Assembly: GCF_020283565.1 (NCBI RefSeq) | Contig: NC_060065.1 | Location: forward strand, 27,702,409-27,766,408 | Direction of reading: 5' to 3' | From: Trifolium pratense | Taxonomy: Eukaryota; Streptophyta; Magnoliopsida; Fabales; Fabaceae | Length of the DNA: 64,000 nt | In this document: piece after piece, positions 24,918 through 35,328 of the stretch | Layout: each line of letters begins with the position of its first letter | Position numbering within the stretch: the first letter of the stretch is position 1 | The notes under the pieces: generated by a model | The model's database searches: none | Told to the model about the DNA's origin: nothing | The model's input: only the letters and a program-made list of their open reading frames with translations | Program-made: the position numbers and the translations under genes

Positions 24918-27376
24918 TGTAACACCCAAACCCGTTATTTAATTAACTCTGCCTTTATAAAATCCTTTTCGAAAATACGCAGCGGAAAAATTGAAAATCT
25001 GATTATAAAGCGCTGGTTTGAATACTACAGACTTCATTCAAAGATAATACTAATACATTTATCTAGTAAAATATTCGAATGAACTAAAAACAAAACCTCG
25101 CATCGAACGATGCGTTATTAGTTATACAAAACGGATACTTTTCAATGAAAGCTTAAGACCAACAGAGTTTACTAAGAGGACTACATGCATATACATATAA
25201 AAACCCCTTTTTCCCGTGTCTCAATCAGAGCAGAGCTTCACCATTGCACTCAGACGAGGCTAACATATAACCTGTCAACCTGGACCCCCAAAGGTCCAGC
25301 AATTACACATAGCAGAGAGTTAGAAAACATAAACAATAATAAACAAGCATAAGTATATACTTGCTCTTCACTCAATCTTAATATATTCTAACTCGCATAC
25401 ATATCCACATGGCTAAACAATGCATTTCTAACACATCAACATGTATTGTCATTCAAGCATACATCGTCAAATACGACTTAGTAAAACATTGCACAAATGG
25501 TTAACTCATCACAATCAAATAAGATAATGTCACATAACAATTATCAAATACATGTGCATTTACCCTAATGCATCTAATGCCAATTATCCAATGTCATGTC
25601 ATCCCTAGACACGACTAATGCATGTGGTACCAATTTTACATTGTTCAGATTTCAGTCATGGCGGACTGTTCAGTTTTCAGTCATGTACGGACTATTCAGA
25701 TTATAGTCATGTACGGACTCTACATCAGCAGTTTTACATCATGCAGGATAAGCGTCTCACCAATGGTGGACCAAACCAGTTTTACATCATGTTGGATGCT
25801 GCTATTCACCCCATTTAAGATGAACCCAGTTTTACATCTTGTTGGATGCGTCGGAACTTACCGAACCACCTTATCTCCCTTGGATAAGCTCAATAACAGT
25901 TTTATATCATGTAGGATATGGTTATCATCAACCATCTCTCCCATAAAGAGGAGTCACACAGTTTTATATCATGTTTGGATATGGGCTCCAGATCTCGGAT
26001 AACACAATCCCATCTTCGGCCACTTTTCATAAACATAAACCATTTTCATCAATTATTGGAATTCACATGATTCCCATAACACAATTATTCATGAATGCAT
26101 GATTACTTTTAAACACATCAAATACATGACGCTATCTAGCTCGAAGCTATTCATTCACTGATGCGGAAACACAATTCCAACATCTAACACATTAGGATAA
26201 CACAATATCCTATCACTCAAATCATAATTATTCACATGATAATTATCTGCATAACCATTTTTATACACATAAAGTTTCATTTACACTTATGTCATAAAAC
26301 ACACATCATTTCCTTAACATTGCAAATTAATGCTAAAACATAAACATAGTCACTTAAACTACAAGTCATTGCATACGCGTGCGAATCATATAACGATTAA
26401 CAATAAGCATTAACAGCATCAACATGTATCAACAATCATGTAAGGATACCCTTAAACCATGTTACAAGTGCCTAATTGCACTTAAAACAATTATCAAAAA
26501 GTTGCTGTCACAGTGTTGTTCGCTATAGCGAGCAGGTAGCGAACAGACACAGAGCCAAAAACCAATTAGCGAGCTGTTAGCGAGCGTGTTCGCTGTAGCG
26601 AGCAGGTAGCGAACCACACCAGAAAAATATCTGTTCTTGAGTTTTCTAAGGCAGTTTAACATCCAAATCCATCCAAAATACATTATAACATGTTATAAAT
26701 GCAAAGTAAACCATCAATCATGCATATACCATACATATATACATAAATACACATTCAAAAACAACCAAACACCTCCAAGCATGCAAGATCATGCATTAAA
26801 TTGTATTTTTAAGCAAAAACCACAAACATAGTAAAACATCTACACATACCCATTTCCAACTCCCCAAAGTTGTTCACCTCATGTCCTAGGAGTTTACTAC
26901 TCATTTTAGGATCAAAAACATTTACTTATCATTGAGTAAATCTCTCACAAAACCCATAAGAAAATAGAGTGGAAAGAGTTTGGGAATGGAGGAATCGACA
27001 TCCTCCCCTCTTTCGAATCACTCACGAATATGTAATCTAACTCTCGTACCTTAGCTCGACGAATCCACAAGCTTGCTCTTCTCTTTCTCTTTGGCTCTTG
27101 CCCTAGCTCTCAATCTTCCTTTCTCATGAAACATAAATTATGAGACTATTCATGGTTGACTTGCTACTTATAGCTCTCTCTATTCTCATGGATCAAAGCC
27201 CAATTGGCTAAGCCCAATAACCACTTACACGCCCCAAGGCCCAATCAACATAACTTCTCGCTCATTAACTTACGTTCTCGCTAAATGATTATTCGCCGCT
27301 TAATAATTTAATTATAAATCACGCCCTCGCGTAATAAAATAATTAAATAACGAATACTAAATTTTGGGTCGTTACA
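24918..27376 (-). repeat. 5' LTR of the sister non-autonomous element
   Basis: It is 2459 bp and nearly identical to 19776-22259 apart from the missing 26-bp unit and scattered point changes. It is followed by ttggg, the second copy of the target duplication, and then by resumed copia LTR sequence. Confidence 0.9.
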
Positions 27377-27877
27377 TTGGGCCCATAGACATATCTCCCG
27401 TTATGTAGGAGGGACAAATTCCATCTAGGTCACTCATGTCCCTCAGCATGATTCGTGGGATACCCGTCAACCAACTTTATAATTATCCAGTTACGGATAA
27501 CGTTTGAATGGCAACAAGGTATTACACTCCTGCATCTAGGGTACATAGTGGTTTTAGGTCGAAGGGTGGAATACACCTTTTATCACTATGAGAAAACTTA
27601 TGACATTTCATAACACTCTATGTAGTATTCTCATGGTGGGTCAATCCGATATAAAGTTACCCTTAACATTTATATCTATGTGAAGACTTGATAACTCATT
27701 ATCCATGATCAGTGAGATATGATCATCAGTCTACCAACATAATAGTCTTTATGCTTTATCGTTATCCCATTTCACAATAAAACTTGACTATGGATATGTT
27801 TAAGAATAGTGTTCTTATATTTAATGGAATCTCACGATTAAGTCATACTTAACGTTCCATAAGTGAACTGACTATTT

Positions 27878-29635
27878 GATGCGATAACTCTGCAAGTGCA
27901 CAGGTATATCGTGTAGTTATAAAAGATTATCGATCCCACAGGGACTATTTGTTAATATTTCGCTTATGTTTTTAATATATCGTAAGGTTAAGGCTAGATA
28001 TTAATTAAAGAAGGCGTTTTAGATAATTAATTAAACTGTATTAAATAAAATATTATTAAACTAACCGGAATGTGAATTAAGTTGCTTCAATGGATTCGGT
28101 AATTAAACTGCGTTTTGAAATAATGTTACTTTTTAATAAACTGAAATTGATTAAAAGATACGCGTCTCACACTCTCGCGCTATTGAGTAATATCGTATAG
28201 ATATAAAATAAATGTTTCACTTTCGCTCTCGCACTTACTTATAAATATACTTTTTTTGAAAATAAATTCGATTTAATTAAAAAGATCTAGTTTTCTCAAA
28301 ACAACATTAGTTTAAAAATATAGTCTCACGCCGTCGCGCTATTGAACTGATACTATATTATATAAATGAATGCTTCACTCTCGTTCTCACATCTATTTAT
28401 AAAATACTTTTTGAAAACTAATATAGTTTAATTATCTTTAAAGAGCTGTCGCGGTGTTTAAAAATAATGTTCAGTTTTTACTATCCGATATAAATCTCAC
28501 ACTGTCGCGCTATTAATTTATACCTTAGTTAATTTTCACTCTCGTGCAAAATCTTTAATTTAATTATTAAAAACTGAACAGAAAACTAGATTAAAAAAAA
28601 CGTAAGTCACAGATTAATTACCAAATCCAGATTAGCTTCCTAGTTCACATTCCAGTTAAATAGATTTAGCTGCGCATGATTTTATTTGACAGGATACTGA
28701 TTAAATAATTATTAGTTAAACGAAACATTTAAACAGAGTAACCGTAAATCAAACAGAGCATATGAATAAAACGGTACGAATATCAAACTGGAATATAATA
28801 AAATTAAACTTGAATCGGTAATTATATTAAAGCATAAATCTGAATATTGAAACTGAATAAAATAAAAGTACTGTTATTAAAACTTACAAATACTAGTGAA
28901 ACTAGTACAGGTACACAGGAACGAAGGAAATCAAAGACAAACTGATTGAAACTGGAACTGGAAGTGTAAGCAGCAACACCACACCTTTTTGCTCCGTAAA
29001 CTAAAACACTTAACAACTAAATTTTAAACTGAATTTTTTCTCTTAAGTCAGCGTAGAAAAGGTTTGAAAAACACTGACTAGTGTTCTCTATTTATAGGCT
29101 TTATGAGATAAAAATATCTCCTTTGAATTCGTTGTTCCGTTATAAGAAACGTGCATCCCAATCGTAGTTATTTCCACCGAAATCTGAGGAGCAGTTGAGG
29201 ATAAAGCGGTGTGAAACGTGCCCGTGAAAATAGGAAACAAACACTACGTGGCGGGTGCCACAAGCCACATGGCCGGCGCCATGGCTTATAGGTGTGGCGA
29301 GTGCCACAAGCATGGCCAACGCCATGTGTTTGTTTGTGTGGCGAGTGCCACAAGGTGCATGGCCATCTTCTATGTGGCGTGAGCCATATGTTTGGTGTTT
29401 GGGCCTTTCTTTCTTTGCTTTAGTTGTTTTCCTTGGCATGCACCCCCTTTTTACTTCCTGCTCCGATCCAATTCTTTATTAGCATTTATTTTGTAACTTA
29501 GGAAATTATTTGACGGTTTCCGGAAGTACCTGAAATACATAAAAATAATAGTAATAGTACTACGAAAAATGCAAAGAAATAGTAAAATACTAAGCTAATT
29601 TAATTAAATAAATAGTGCATTTTTCGGTGTTATCA
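27878..29635 (-). repeat. Athila-like 3' LTR
   Basis: It is 1758 bp. It contains three diverged repeats centred on tctcac...tcgcgctatt (about 28165, 28323 and 28496) and a palindrome-rich block, gtggcgggtgccac with related motifs, at 29247-29380. The minus-strand polypurine tract aagtttaggggagttt abuts its border at 29636. Confidence 0.92.
29247..29380. repeat. Tandem gtggcgagtgccac/catggcc palindromes in Athila-like LTR
   Basis: Units of roughly 50 bp contain gtggcg-gtgccacaag and catggcc-cgccatg, three to four times. The block recurs at 34813-34946 in the other LTR. Its GC content and inverted repeats stand out from the AT-rich remainder and produce spurious open frames on both strands. 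Confidence 0.75.
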
Positions 29636-30734
29636 AACTCCCCTAAACTTGAACCATTGCTTGTCCTCAAGCAATTTTGCTTGCATATGGAAAATATTTA
29701 AAATACTAAGCAATTCATAAATGTAGACTTAGAAAAACAATACCACAAATACTCATACGTGGTCATAAATTCAAATCAGCTAAGACTAATTAATTAGGTG
29801 CTTATTCAATCAAGAAGGGTATTTCAACGACACACAAAGTTCTCCCTCTTATACATACCGAATTCGGATCATGCCGTTGTACTAAAATCTAGATCATTTC
29901 CTTTGTTTTATCCTTTTTCATTCTAGACAGTCACATTAAGACCCTTTATCTATGTCACACACATGGTAAGAAAATCGGTTAGCGATTTTACTCTTTTTTT
30001 TCTCGCAAATTATCTTGATGATGCAAATTTTCGTATTACTTTCACAAGCAATATTCAAATTTTTTTTTCCAAGGTTTAACCGTATTACCACAGTATGACC
30101 TTTAATTTACTTTGATGATTCGCTTATATTCATCGACAAACTTACTTAATGTGTGACTATAGATGGTGTCCGACTGGATAAATAAACTACTAAAGGAATC
30201 CACAAATTTAAATAAGGAGATTTTTGCACAATGGCTATTCAAATTGATATCTATACTAGGGAGACTTCTGGGTGTTGGAAAAATACCGATTTTGTTGTAA
30301 AATTCCCTAATTTCCTTAACTTAGCCTCTCATCCTTTCTTAACCTATATACTTTCTAAGTGAATAATTGTCCTAAATATTTAGAAAAAAATTTTAAATTG
30401 GCTCAAGAAAAGGAAAAATTTAGAAAAACCAAAGAAAACACTATAAATTTAATTTTTTATTATGCGAAAAGGGAAATAAATTGAAATGACTGAAAAATAA
30501 ATAAAAGTAGTGAAATGCTCCCCTAAACTTAAATTCAACAGTGTCCTCACTGTTGCAACTCTAGAGTATAATTGGAGTGCAAAACCTGGAGATTTGCAAC
30601 TTATGGGTGTTAAGCGATCGATCTCTTTATTTTCTGCAAATTCAAATGAAAACATTAAAATAAAAACTCGTGGGTTGCCTCCCACGCAGCGCTTTGTTTA
30701 AAGTCGGTTAGCTCGACTTTGCACGACCCTTAAA
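29636..30734 (-). other. Athila-like region between gag-protease and 3' LTR, pol missing
   Basis: About 1.1 kb with no gene. A second polypurine-like motif, ctcccctaaactt, lies at about 30518, echoing the one at 29634-29648. The minus-strand ggaggcaacccacgag motif (about 30671-30686) is common in Athila-type elements. In full-length relatives the pol domains occupy this interval. Confidence 0.7.
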
Positions 30735-33347
30735 TCAAGAGGGCGCCTCTTTCAGACTGATATCCTTAACACTGTACTCAACATTCTTAGAGATCCATTT
30801 GAACACATCAAACCATCTCATAGGTTCTTTCCCTTTTGCTTTCTTTCTAGTGAGAGGAGGTGAAGGTCTCTTCTTTACCGTGTGAATCTTCCCATGTGCC
30901 AGCATTTGGCATTCTTTAAAAATCTGGTCGTGAGTATCGGGAAATCCACCTAGCACAGTCTCATAATCCTCACCCTTCTTGTGTTTTATATCCTGGAAGA
31001 TATCATTTACTGGGCGGGGTTTGAGGATGTCGGGAGGGACTTGTTCAGAGGTGGTTTTATCGATATGTCCTTCAACTATGTCGAGTCTACAACAAGAGTT
31101 CTTAAAGGTGGGGCCTTTCATGAATTGAGACAGTATGAACTCGATTTTCTCATCCCCAACCTCAAAGGTAAGCTTCCCTTTCTTTACATTTATTATAGCG
31201 CCCGCAGTAGCTAAGAAAGGTCTACCTAACAGAATGGGAATATCAACGTCTTCCCTGATGTCCATGATAACAAAATCAGTAGGGATAAATAGTTGGCCGA
31301 TCCTTACTGGAACATTTTCCAGTATTCCTAATGGGTATTTGATAGATCTGTCAGCCAACTGTAAGGACATCTTAGTAGGTTTTAACTCTCCAAGTCCGAG
31401 CCTCTTGCAGATAGATAGAGGCATCAAACTTACACTTGCTCCTAAATCACAAAGGGCTTTATCTATGACATATCTACCAACAACGCAAGGAATAGAAAAG
31501 TTTCCTGGGTCCTCGAGTTTTGGGGCTAGCTTGTTTTCACTAATTGCATTGCATTCCACTTGCCCAATGTCTTCCATCTTTCGCTTGTTTGAAAGAATTT
31601 CTTTTAAGAATTTGGCATAGGAAGGTATCTGGGTTATAGCCTCAATGAAGGGTATGTCAATATGAAGCTTTTTGAGCATCTCGATAAACTTCTCATACTG
31701 CCCTGGATTCTTAGATTTGGCAAGTCTTTGAGGATATGGGATAGGAGGCTTGTAAGGAGGGGGTACATATGGTTTTTCTTGATCATTCTCAATCACCTCT
31801 TTGGCCTTCGATGTTTGTCCATCCTCCACTGTCATTGGTTCACTCTTAGTGTCCTTGTCACTTACACTCTCTAAGTCTTTCTCTACATTTTTTCCTAAGT
31901 CTCTCGCTCTAACTCTTTTAGCAACGGGGTCTTCTAACTCTGTTCCGCTTCGCAGCATTATAGCGTTAACGTGGCACTTGGGATTTGATTGCGGTTGGCC
32001 GAGTAATGTTCCGGTTGGGGCAGCTGTAGCTGCCTGTTGTTGAGCCACTTGAGAAATTTGAGTTTCTAGCATCTTATTATGAGTGGAAATGGAATCGATT
32101 TTGTTAGCTAACTGCTTAATCAACTCATTAGTGTGAATATTTTGGTTCATGAATTCCTTATTTTGTTGAGTCTGAGCTAGGACAAAATTCTCCATCATAA
32201 GTTCAAAGTTTGACTTTTGAGGGGCAACCGGAGCAACAGGGGCTCCTATTTGGTTTTGGAAGCCTGGAGGAGTGTTAGGCGCAAATAAATCATTATTATT
32301 CTTATAGGAGAGGCTTGGATGATTTTTCCACCCAGGGTTGTACGTGTTTCCTTGCACATAATTTGCTTGGTCGAGTCCGGCCAGTAATTGACATTCAGAG
32401 GTTATGTGTCCAGGAACTCCACATAATTCACAGTTCGGTTGTACTGCGGCTATGGTAGCAGTGGGAGATAAAGTTAAACTCTCTATCTTTTGGGAAAGGG
32501 CTTCTATTTTGGCATTGACATGGTCTATGCCGCTTACTTCGTACATACCGCCTTTCGTTTGGGATTTTTCTATGGCAGCGCGTTCGCTTCCCCATTGATA
32601 ATGGTTTTGGGCCATGTTTTCTATAAGCTGGGTGGCTTCTTGGTAAGGTTTATCCATCAGCGCTCCGCCGGCGGCTGCATCAATGGTAAGTCTAGTGTTA
32701 TATAGCAGCCCATTGTAGAAGGTATGGATAATAAGCCATTGTTCTAAACCGTGGTGTGGACAGAGTCTCATCATATCCTTGTATCTTTCCCAAGCTTCGA
32801 AGAGTGATTCTCCTTCTTTTTGCCTAAATCCGTTGATTTGGGCTCTTAACATAGCTGTCTTACTTGGCGGGAAATATCTGGCCAAGAATTGTTTCTTCAA
32901 TTCGTTCCATGTAGTGATGGAGTTCGAAGGTAAAGCTTGAAGCCAAGCTCTAGCTCTGTCTCTTAAAGAGAACGGAAAAAGACGGAGTCGTATTGCTTCG
33001 GGTTCGACACCATTGGCTTTTATCGTGTCTGCGTACTGCACAAACACCGAGAGGTGGAGGTTCGGATCCTCCGTGGGCGAACCAGAGAATTGGTTTTGTT
33101 GCACGATTTGCAACAGCGCGGGTTTCAGTTCGAAGTTCCTTGCTTCGATGTTAGGGGGCGCGATACTCGAATGAGGTTCCTCTTCGGAGGGAACGGCATA
33201 GTCCTTGAGAGGACGTTCGCGTTGAGCCATCGGTATGAGGTTAAATTGTTTTTGAAATTCACGGATTCGGCGTTGTAAATGAATATAACACTCTATTTCT
33301 GGGATAGGTTGTTCTAATGGTTCCTCGGAGGTACGAGTACTGGGCAT
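30735..33347 (-). CDS. Athila-like gag-protease polyprotein
   Basis: This is one uninterrupted frame of 870 codons. The first 300 residues are a Ty3-gypsy retrotransposon gag domain (for example PFSLRDRARAWLQALP and QFLARYFPPSKT). A CCHC zinc knuckle, CELCGVPGHITSEC, follows. A low-complexity and charged linker leads to a retropepsin-like domain with ALCDLGASVSLMPLSIC, where DLGAS replaces the usual DTG/DSG triad as in other Athila-type proteases, and ILLGRPFLATAGA. The frame ends soon after the protease, with no reverse transcriptase, RNase H or integrase. Full-length Athila gag-pol proteins are much longer. The open state of the frame suggests that gag function was kept, possibly packaging RNA with proteins supplied by a relative. 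Confidence 0.93.
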   Translation of the reverse strand: MPSTRTSEEPLEQPIPEIECYIHLQRRIREFQKQFNLIPMAQRERPLKDYAVPSEEEPHSSIAPPNIEARNFELKPALLQIVQQNQFSGSPTEDPNLHLSVFVQYADTIKANGVEPEAIRLRLFPFSLRDRARAWLQALPSNSITTWNELKKQFLARYFPPSKTAMLRAQINGFRQKEGESLFEAWERYKDMMRLCPHHGLEQWLIIHTFYNGLLYNTRLTIDAAAGGALMDKPYQEATQLIENMAQNHYQWGSERAAIEKSQTKGGMYEVSGIDHVNAKIEALSQKIESLTLSPTATIAAVQPNCELCGVPGHITSECQLLAGLDQANYVQGNTYNPGWKNHPSLSYKNNNDLFAPNTPPGFQNQIGAPVAPVAPQKSNFELMMENFVLAQTQQNKEFMNQNIHTNELIKQLANKIDSISTHNKMLETQISQVAQQQAATAAPTGTLLGQPQSNPKCHVNAIMLRSGTELEDPVAKRVRARDLGKNVEKDLESVSDKDTKSEPMTVEDGQTSKAKEVIENDQEKPYVPPPYKPPIPYPQRLAKSKNPGQYEKFIEMLKKLHIDIPFIEAITQIPSYAKFLKEILSNKRKMEDIGQVECNAISENKLAPKLEDPGNFSIPCVVGRYVIDKALCDLGASVSLMPLSICKRLGLGELKPTKMSLQLADRSIKYPLGILENVPVRIGQLFIPTDFVIMDIREDVDIPILLGRPFLATAGAIINVKKGKLTFEVGDEKIEFILSQFMKGPTFKNSCCRLDIVEGHIDKTTSEQVPPDILKPRPVNDIFQDIKHKKGEDYETVLGGFPDTHDQIFKECQMLAHGKIHTVKKRPSPPLTRKKAKGKEPMRWFDVFKWISKNVEYSVKDISLKEAPS

Positions 33348-33442
33348 ACAACCTAAGTAAAAGGGTTGCCTTAATCGTTACAGATTAAAAACTAAGTAGC
33401 GAAAATTGACTAAATTAGTCCCCGGCAACGGCGCCAAAAACT
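33348..33442 (-). other. Athila-like leader and primer binding site
   Basis: Only 95 bp separate the gag ATG from the 5' LTR. The minus-strand TGGCGCCGTTGCCGGGGA occupies 33419-33436, a few bases from the LTR end at 33443. Confidence 0.88.
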
Positions 33443-35201
33443 TGATGCGATAACTCTGCAAGTGCACAGGTATATCGTGTAGTTATAAAAGATTATCGAT
33501 CCCACAGGGACTATTTGTTAATATTTCGCTTATGTTTTTAATATATCGTAAGGTTAAGGCTAGATATTAATTAAAGAAGGCGTTTTAGATAATTAATTAA
33601 ACTGTATTAAATAAAATATTATTAAACTAACCGGAATGTGAATTAAGTTGCTTCAATGGATTCGGTAATTAAACTGCGTTTTGAAATAATGTTACTTTTT
33701 AATAAACTGAAATTGATTAAAAGATACGCGTCTCACACTCTCGCGCTATTGAGTAATATCGTATAGATATAAAATAAATGTTTCACTTTCGCTCTCGCAC
33801 TTACTTATAAATATACTTTTTTTGAAAATCAATTCGATTTAATTAAAAAGATCTAGTTTTCTCAAAACAACATTAGTTTAAAAATATAGTCTCACGCCGT
33901 CGCGCTATTGAACTGATACTATATTATATAAATGAATGCTTCACTCTCGTTCTCACATCTATTTATAAAATACTTTTTGAAAACTAATATAGTTTAATTA
34001 TCTTTAAAGAGCTGTCGCGGTGTTTAAAAATAATGTTCAGTTTTTACTATCCGATATAAATCTCACACTGTCGCGCTATTAATTTATACCTTAGTTAATT
34101 TTCACTCTCGTGCAAAATCTTTAATTTAATTATTAAAAACTGAACAGAAAACTAGATTAAAAAAAACGTAAGTCACAGATTAATTACCAAATCCAGATTA
34201 GCTTCCTAGTTCACATTCCAGTTAAATAGATTTAGCTGCGCATGATTTTATTTGACAGGATACTGATTAAATAATTATTAGTTAAACGAAACATTTAAAC
34301 AGAGTAACCGTAAATCAAACAGAGCATATGAATAAAACGGTACGAATATCAAACTGGAATATAATAAAATTAAACTTGAATCGGTAATTATATTAAAGCA
34401 TAAATCTGAATATTGAAACTGAATAAAATAAAAGTACTGTTATTAAAACTTACAAATACTAGTGAAACTAGTACAGGTACACAGGAACGAAGGAAATCAA
34501 AGACAAACTGATTGAAACTGGAACTGGAAGTGTAAGCAGCAACACCACACCTTTTTGCTCCGTAAACTAAAACACTTAACAACTAAATTTTAAACTGAAT
34601 TTTTTCTCTTAAGTCAGCGTAGAAAAGGTTTGAAAAACACTGACTAGTGTTCTCTATTTATAGGCTTTATGAGATAAAAATATCTCCTTTGAATTCGTTG
34701 TTCCGTTATAAGAAACGTGCATCCCAATCGTAGTTATTTCCACCGTAATCTGAGGAGCAGTTGAGGATAAAGCGGTGTGAAACGTGCCCGTGAAAATAGG
34801 AAACAAACACTACGTGGCGGGTGCCACAAGCCACATGGCCGGCGCCATGGCTTATAGGTGTGGCGAGTGCCACAAGCATGGCCAACGCCATGTGTTTGTT
34901 TGTGTGGCGAGTGCCACAAGGTGCATGGCCATCTTCTATGTGGCGTGAGCCATATGTTTGGTGTTTGGGCCTTTCTTTCTTTGCTTTAGTTGTTTTCCTT
35001 GGCATGCACCCCCTTTTTACTTCCTGCTCCGATCCAATTCTTTATTAGCATTTATTTTGTAACTTAGGAAATTATTTGACGGTTTCCGGAAGTACCTGAA
35101 ATACATAAAAATAATAGTAATAGTACTACGAAAAATGCAAAGAAATAGTAAAATACTAAGCTAATTTAATTAAATAAATAGTGCATTTTTCAGTGTTATC
35201 A
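33443..35201 (-). repeat. Athila-like 5' LTR
   Basis: It is 1759 bp, almost identical to 27878-29635, and followed by the second ctatt duplication at 35202-35206. Confidence 0.92.
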
Positions 35202-35328
35202 CTATTCTAGGGACTTTATCATTTTAACATATATAAAATTAATAAAGAAAAGCCTTTTATTTGATAAGTAAATTATTCAATACATTTATTATGTATAAAT
35301 AATTGGCCTCTAGGGCTTACACCAACAG

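Larger units (their letters stand above)
19776..27376 (-). mobile_element. Non-autonomous LTR retrotransposon, sister family of the tandem element
   Basis: Two LTRs (19776-22259 and 24918-27376) flank a 2658-bp internal region, and ttggg is duplicated at 19771-19775 and 27377-27381. LTR ends are the same as in the tandem element (TGTAACACCC and GGTCGTTACA), and blocks such as atatacatataaaaacccct and cagagcagagcttc are shared, but overall divergence is large. Minus orientation follows from the primer binding site TGGTATCAGAGCAGG beside the right LTR and the polypurine tract agtgggggagaat beside the left LTR. There is no gag or pol. The internal part has the same layout as the tandem element. 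Confidence 0.92.
27878..35201 (-). mobile_element. Athila-like Ty3-gypsy element with gag-protease only
   Basis: LTRs at 27878-29635 and 33443-35201 flank 3807 bp with one long frame, and ctatt is duplicated at 27873-27877 and 35202-35206. LTR ends are TGATGCGATAAC and GTGTTATCA. The minus-strand primer binding site TGGCGCCGTTGCCGGGGA is the type used by the Athila/Tat group. Only a handful of LTR differences are visible (28264/33829, 29177/34743 and near the final bases), so insertion was recent. It has no reverse transcriptase, RNase H or integrase, so it is non-autonomous and resembles TR-GAG type elements. Confidence 0.93.
1..35327 (-). mobile_element. Ty1-copia LTR retrotransposon, interrupted by three younger elements
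   Basis: Bases 1-116 are identical to 35212-35327, so they are the two LTR edges of one element. Reading on the minus strand, the order is 5' LTR, primer binding site, leader, gag, protease, integrase, reverse transcriptase, RNase H, polypurine tract and 3' LTR, which is the copia order. The 3' LTR continues left of the window. About 28 kb of the span is younger DNA: 2036-15300, 19776-27376 and 27878-35201, each with a 5-bp target duplication. The right flank is Ogre pol, so the copia inserted into the Ogre element. The coding frame has no stop apart from the insertion break, so this copy was probably young when it was disrupted. The copia lineage was not determined. Confidence 0.93.
19086..35327 (-). 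repeat. Copia 5' LTR, split into three parts by two insertions
   Basis: The LTR begins TGTTGGG at 19086 and ends ACACCAACA at 35327. Its pieces are 19086-19775, 27377-27877 and 35202-35327, together about 1.3 kb without the duplicated target bases. The interruptions are a non-autonomous LTR element (target ttggg) and an Athila-like element (target ctatt). With its promoter LTR broken, this copy cannot be transcribed normally. Confidence 0.9.

Noticed and set aside
29140..29482. Overlapping frames on both strands (also 34706-35048)
   Set aside because: They come from the palindromic gtggc/gccac block in the Athila-like LTR.
30981..33278. Plus-strand frames of up to 161 codons opposite gag-protease
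   Set aside because: Shadows of the minus-strand Athila-like frame, with no independent motifs.
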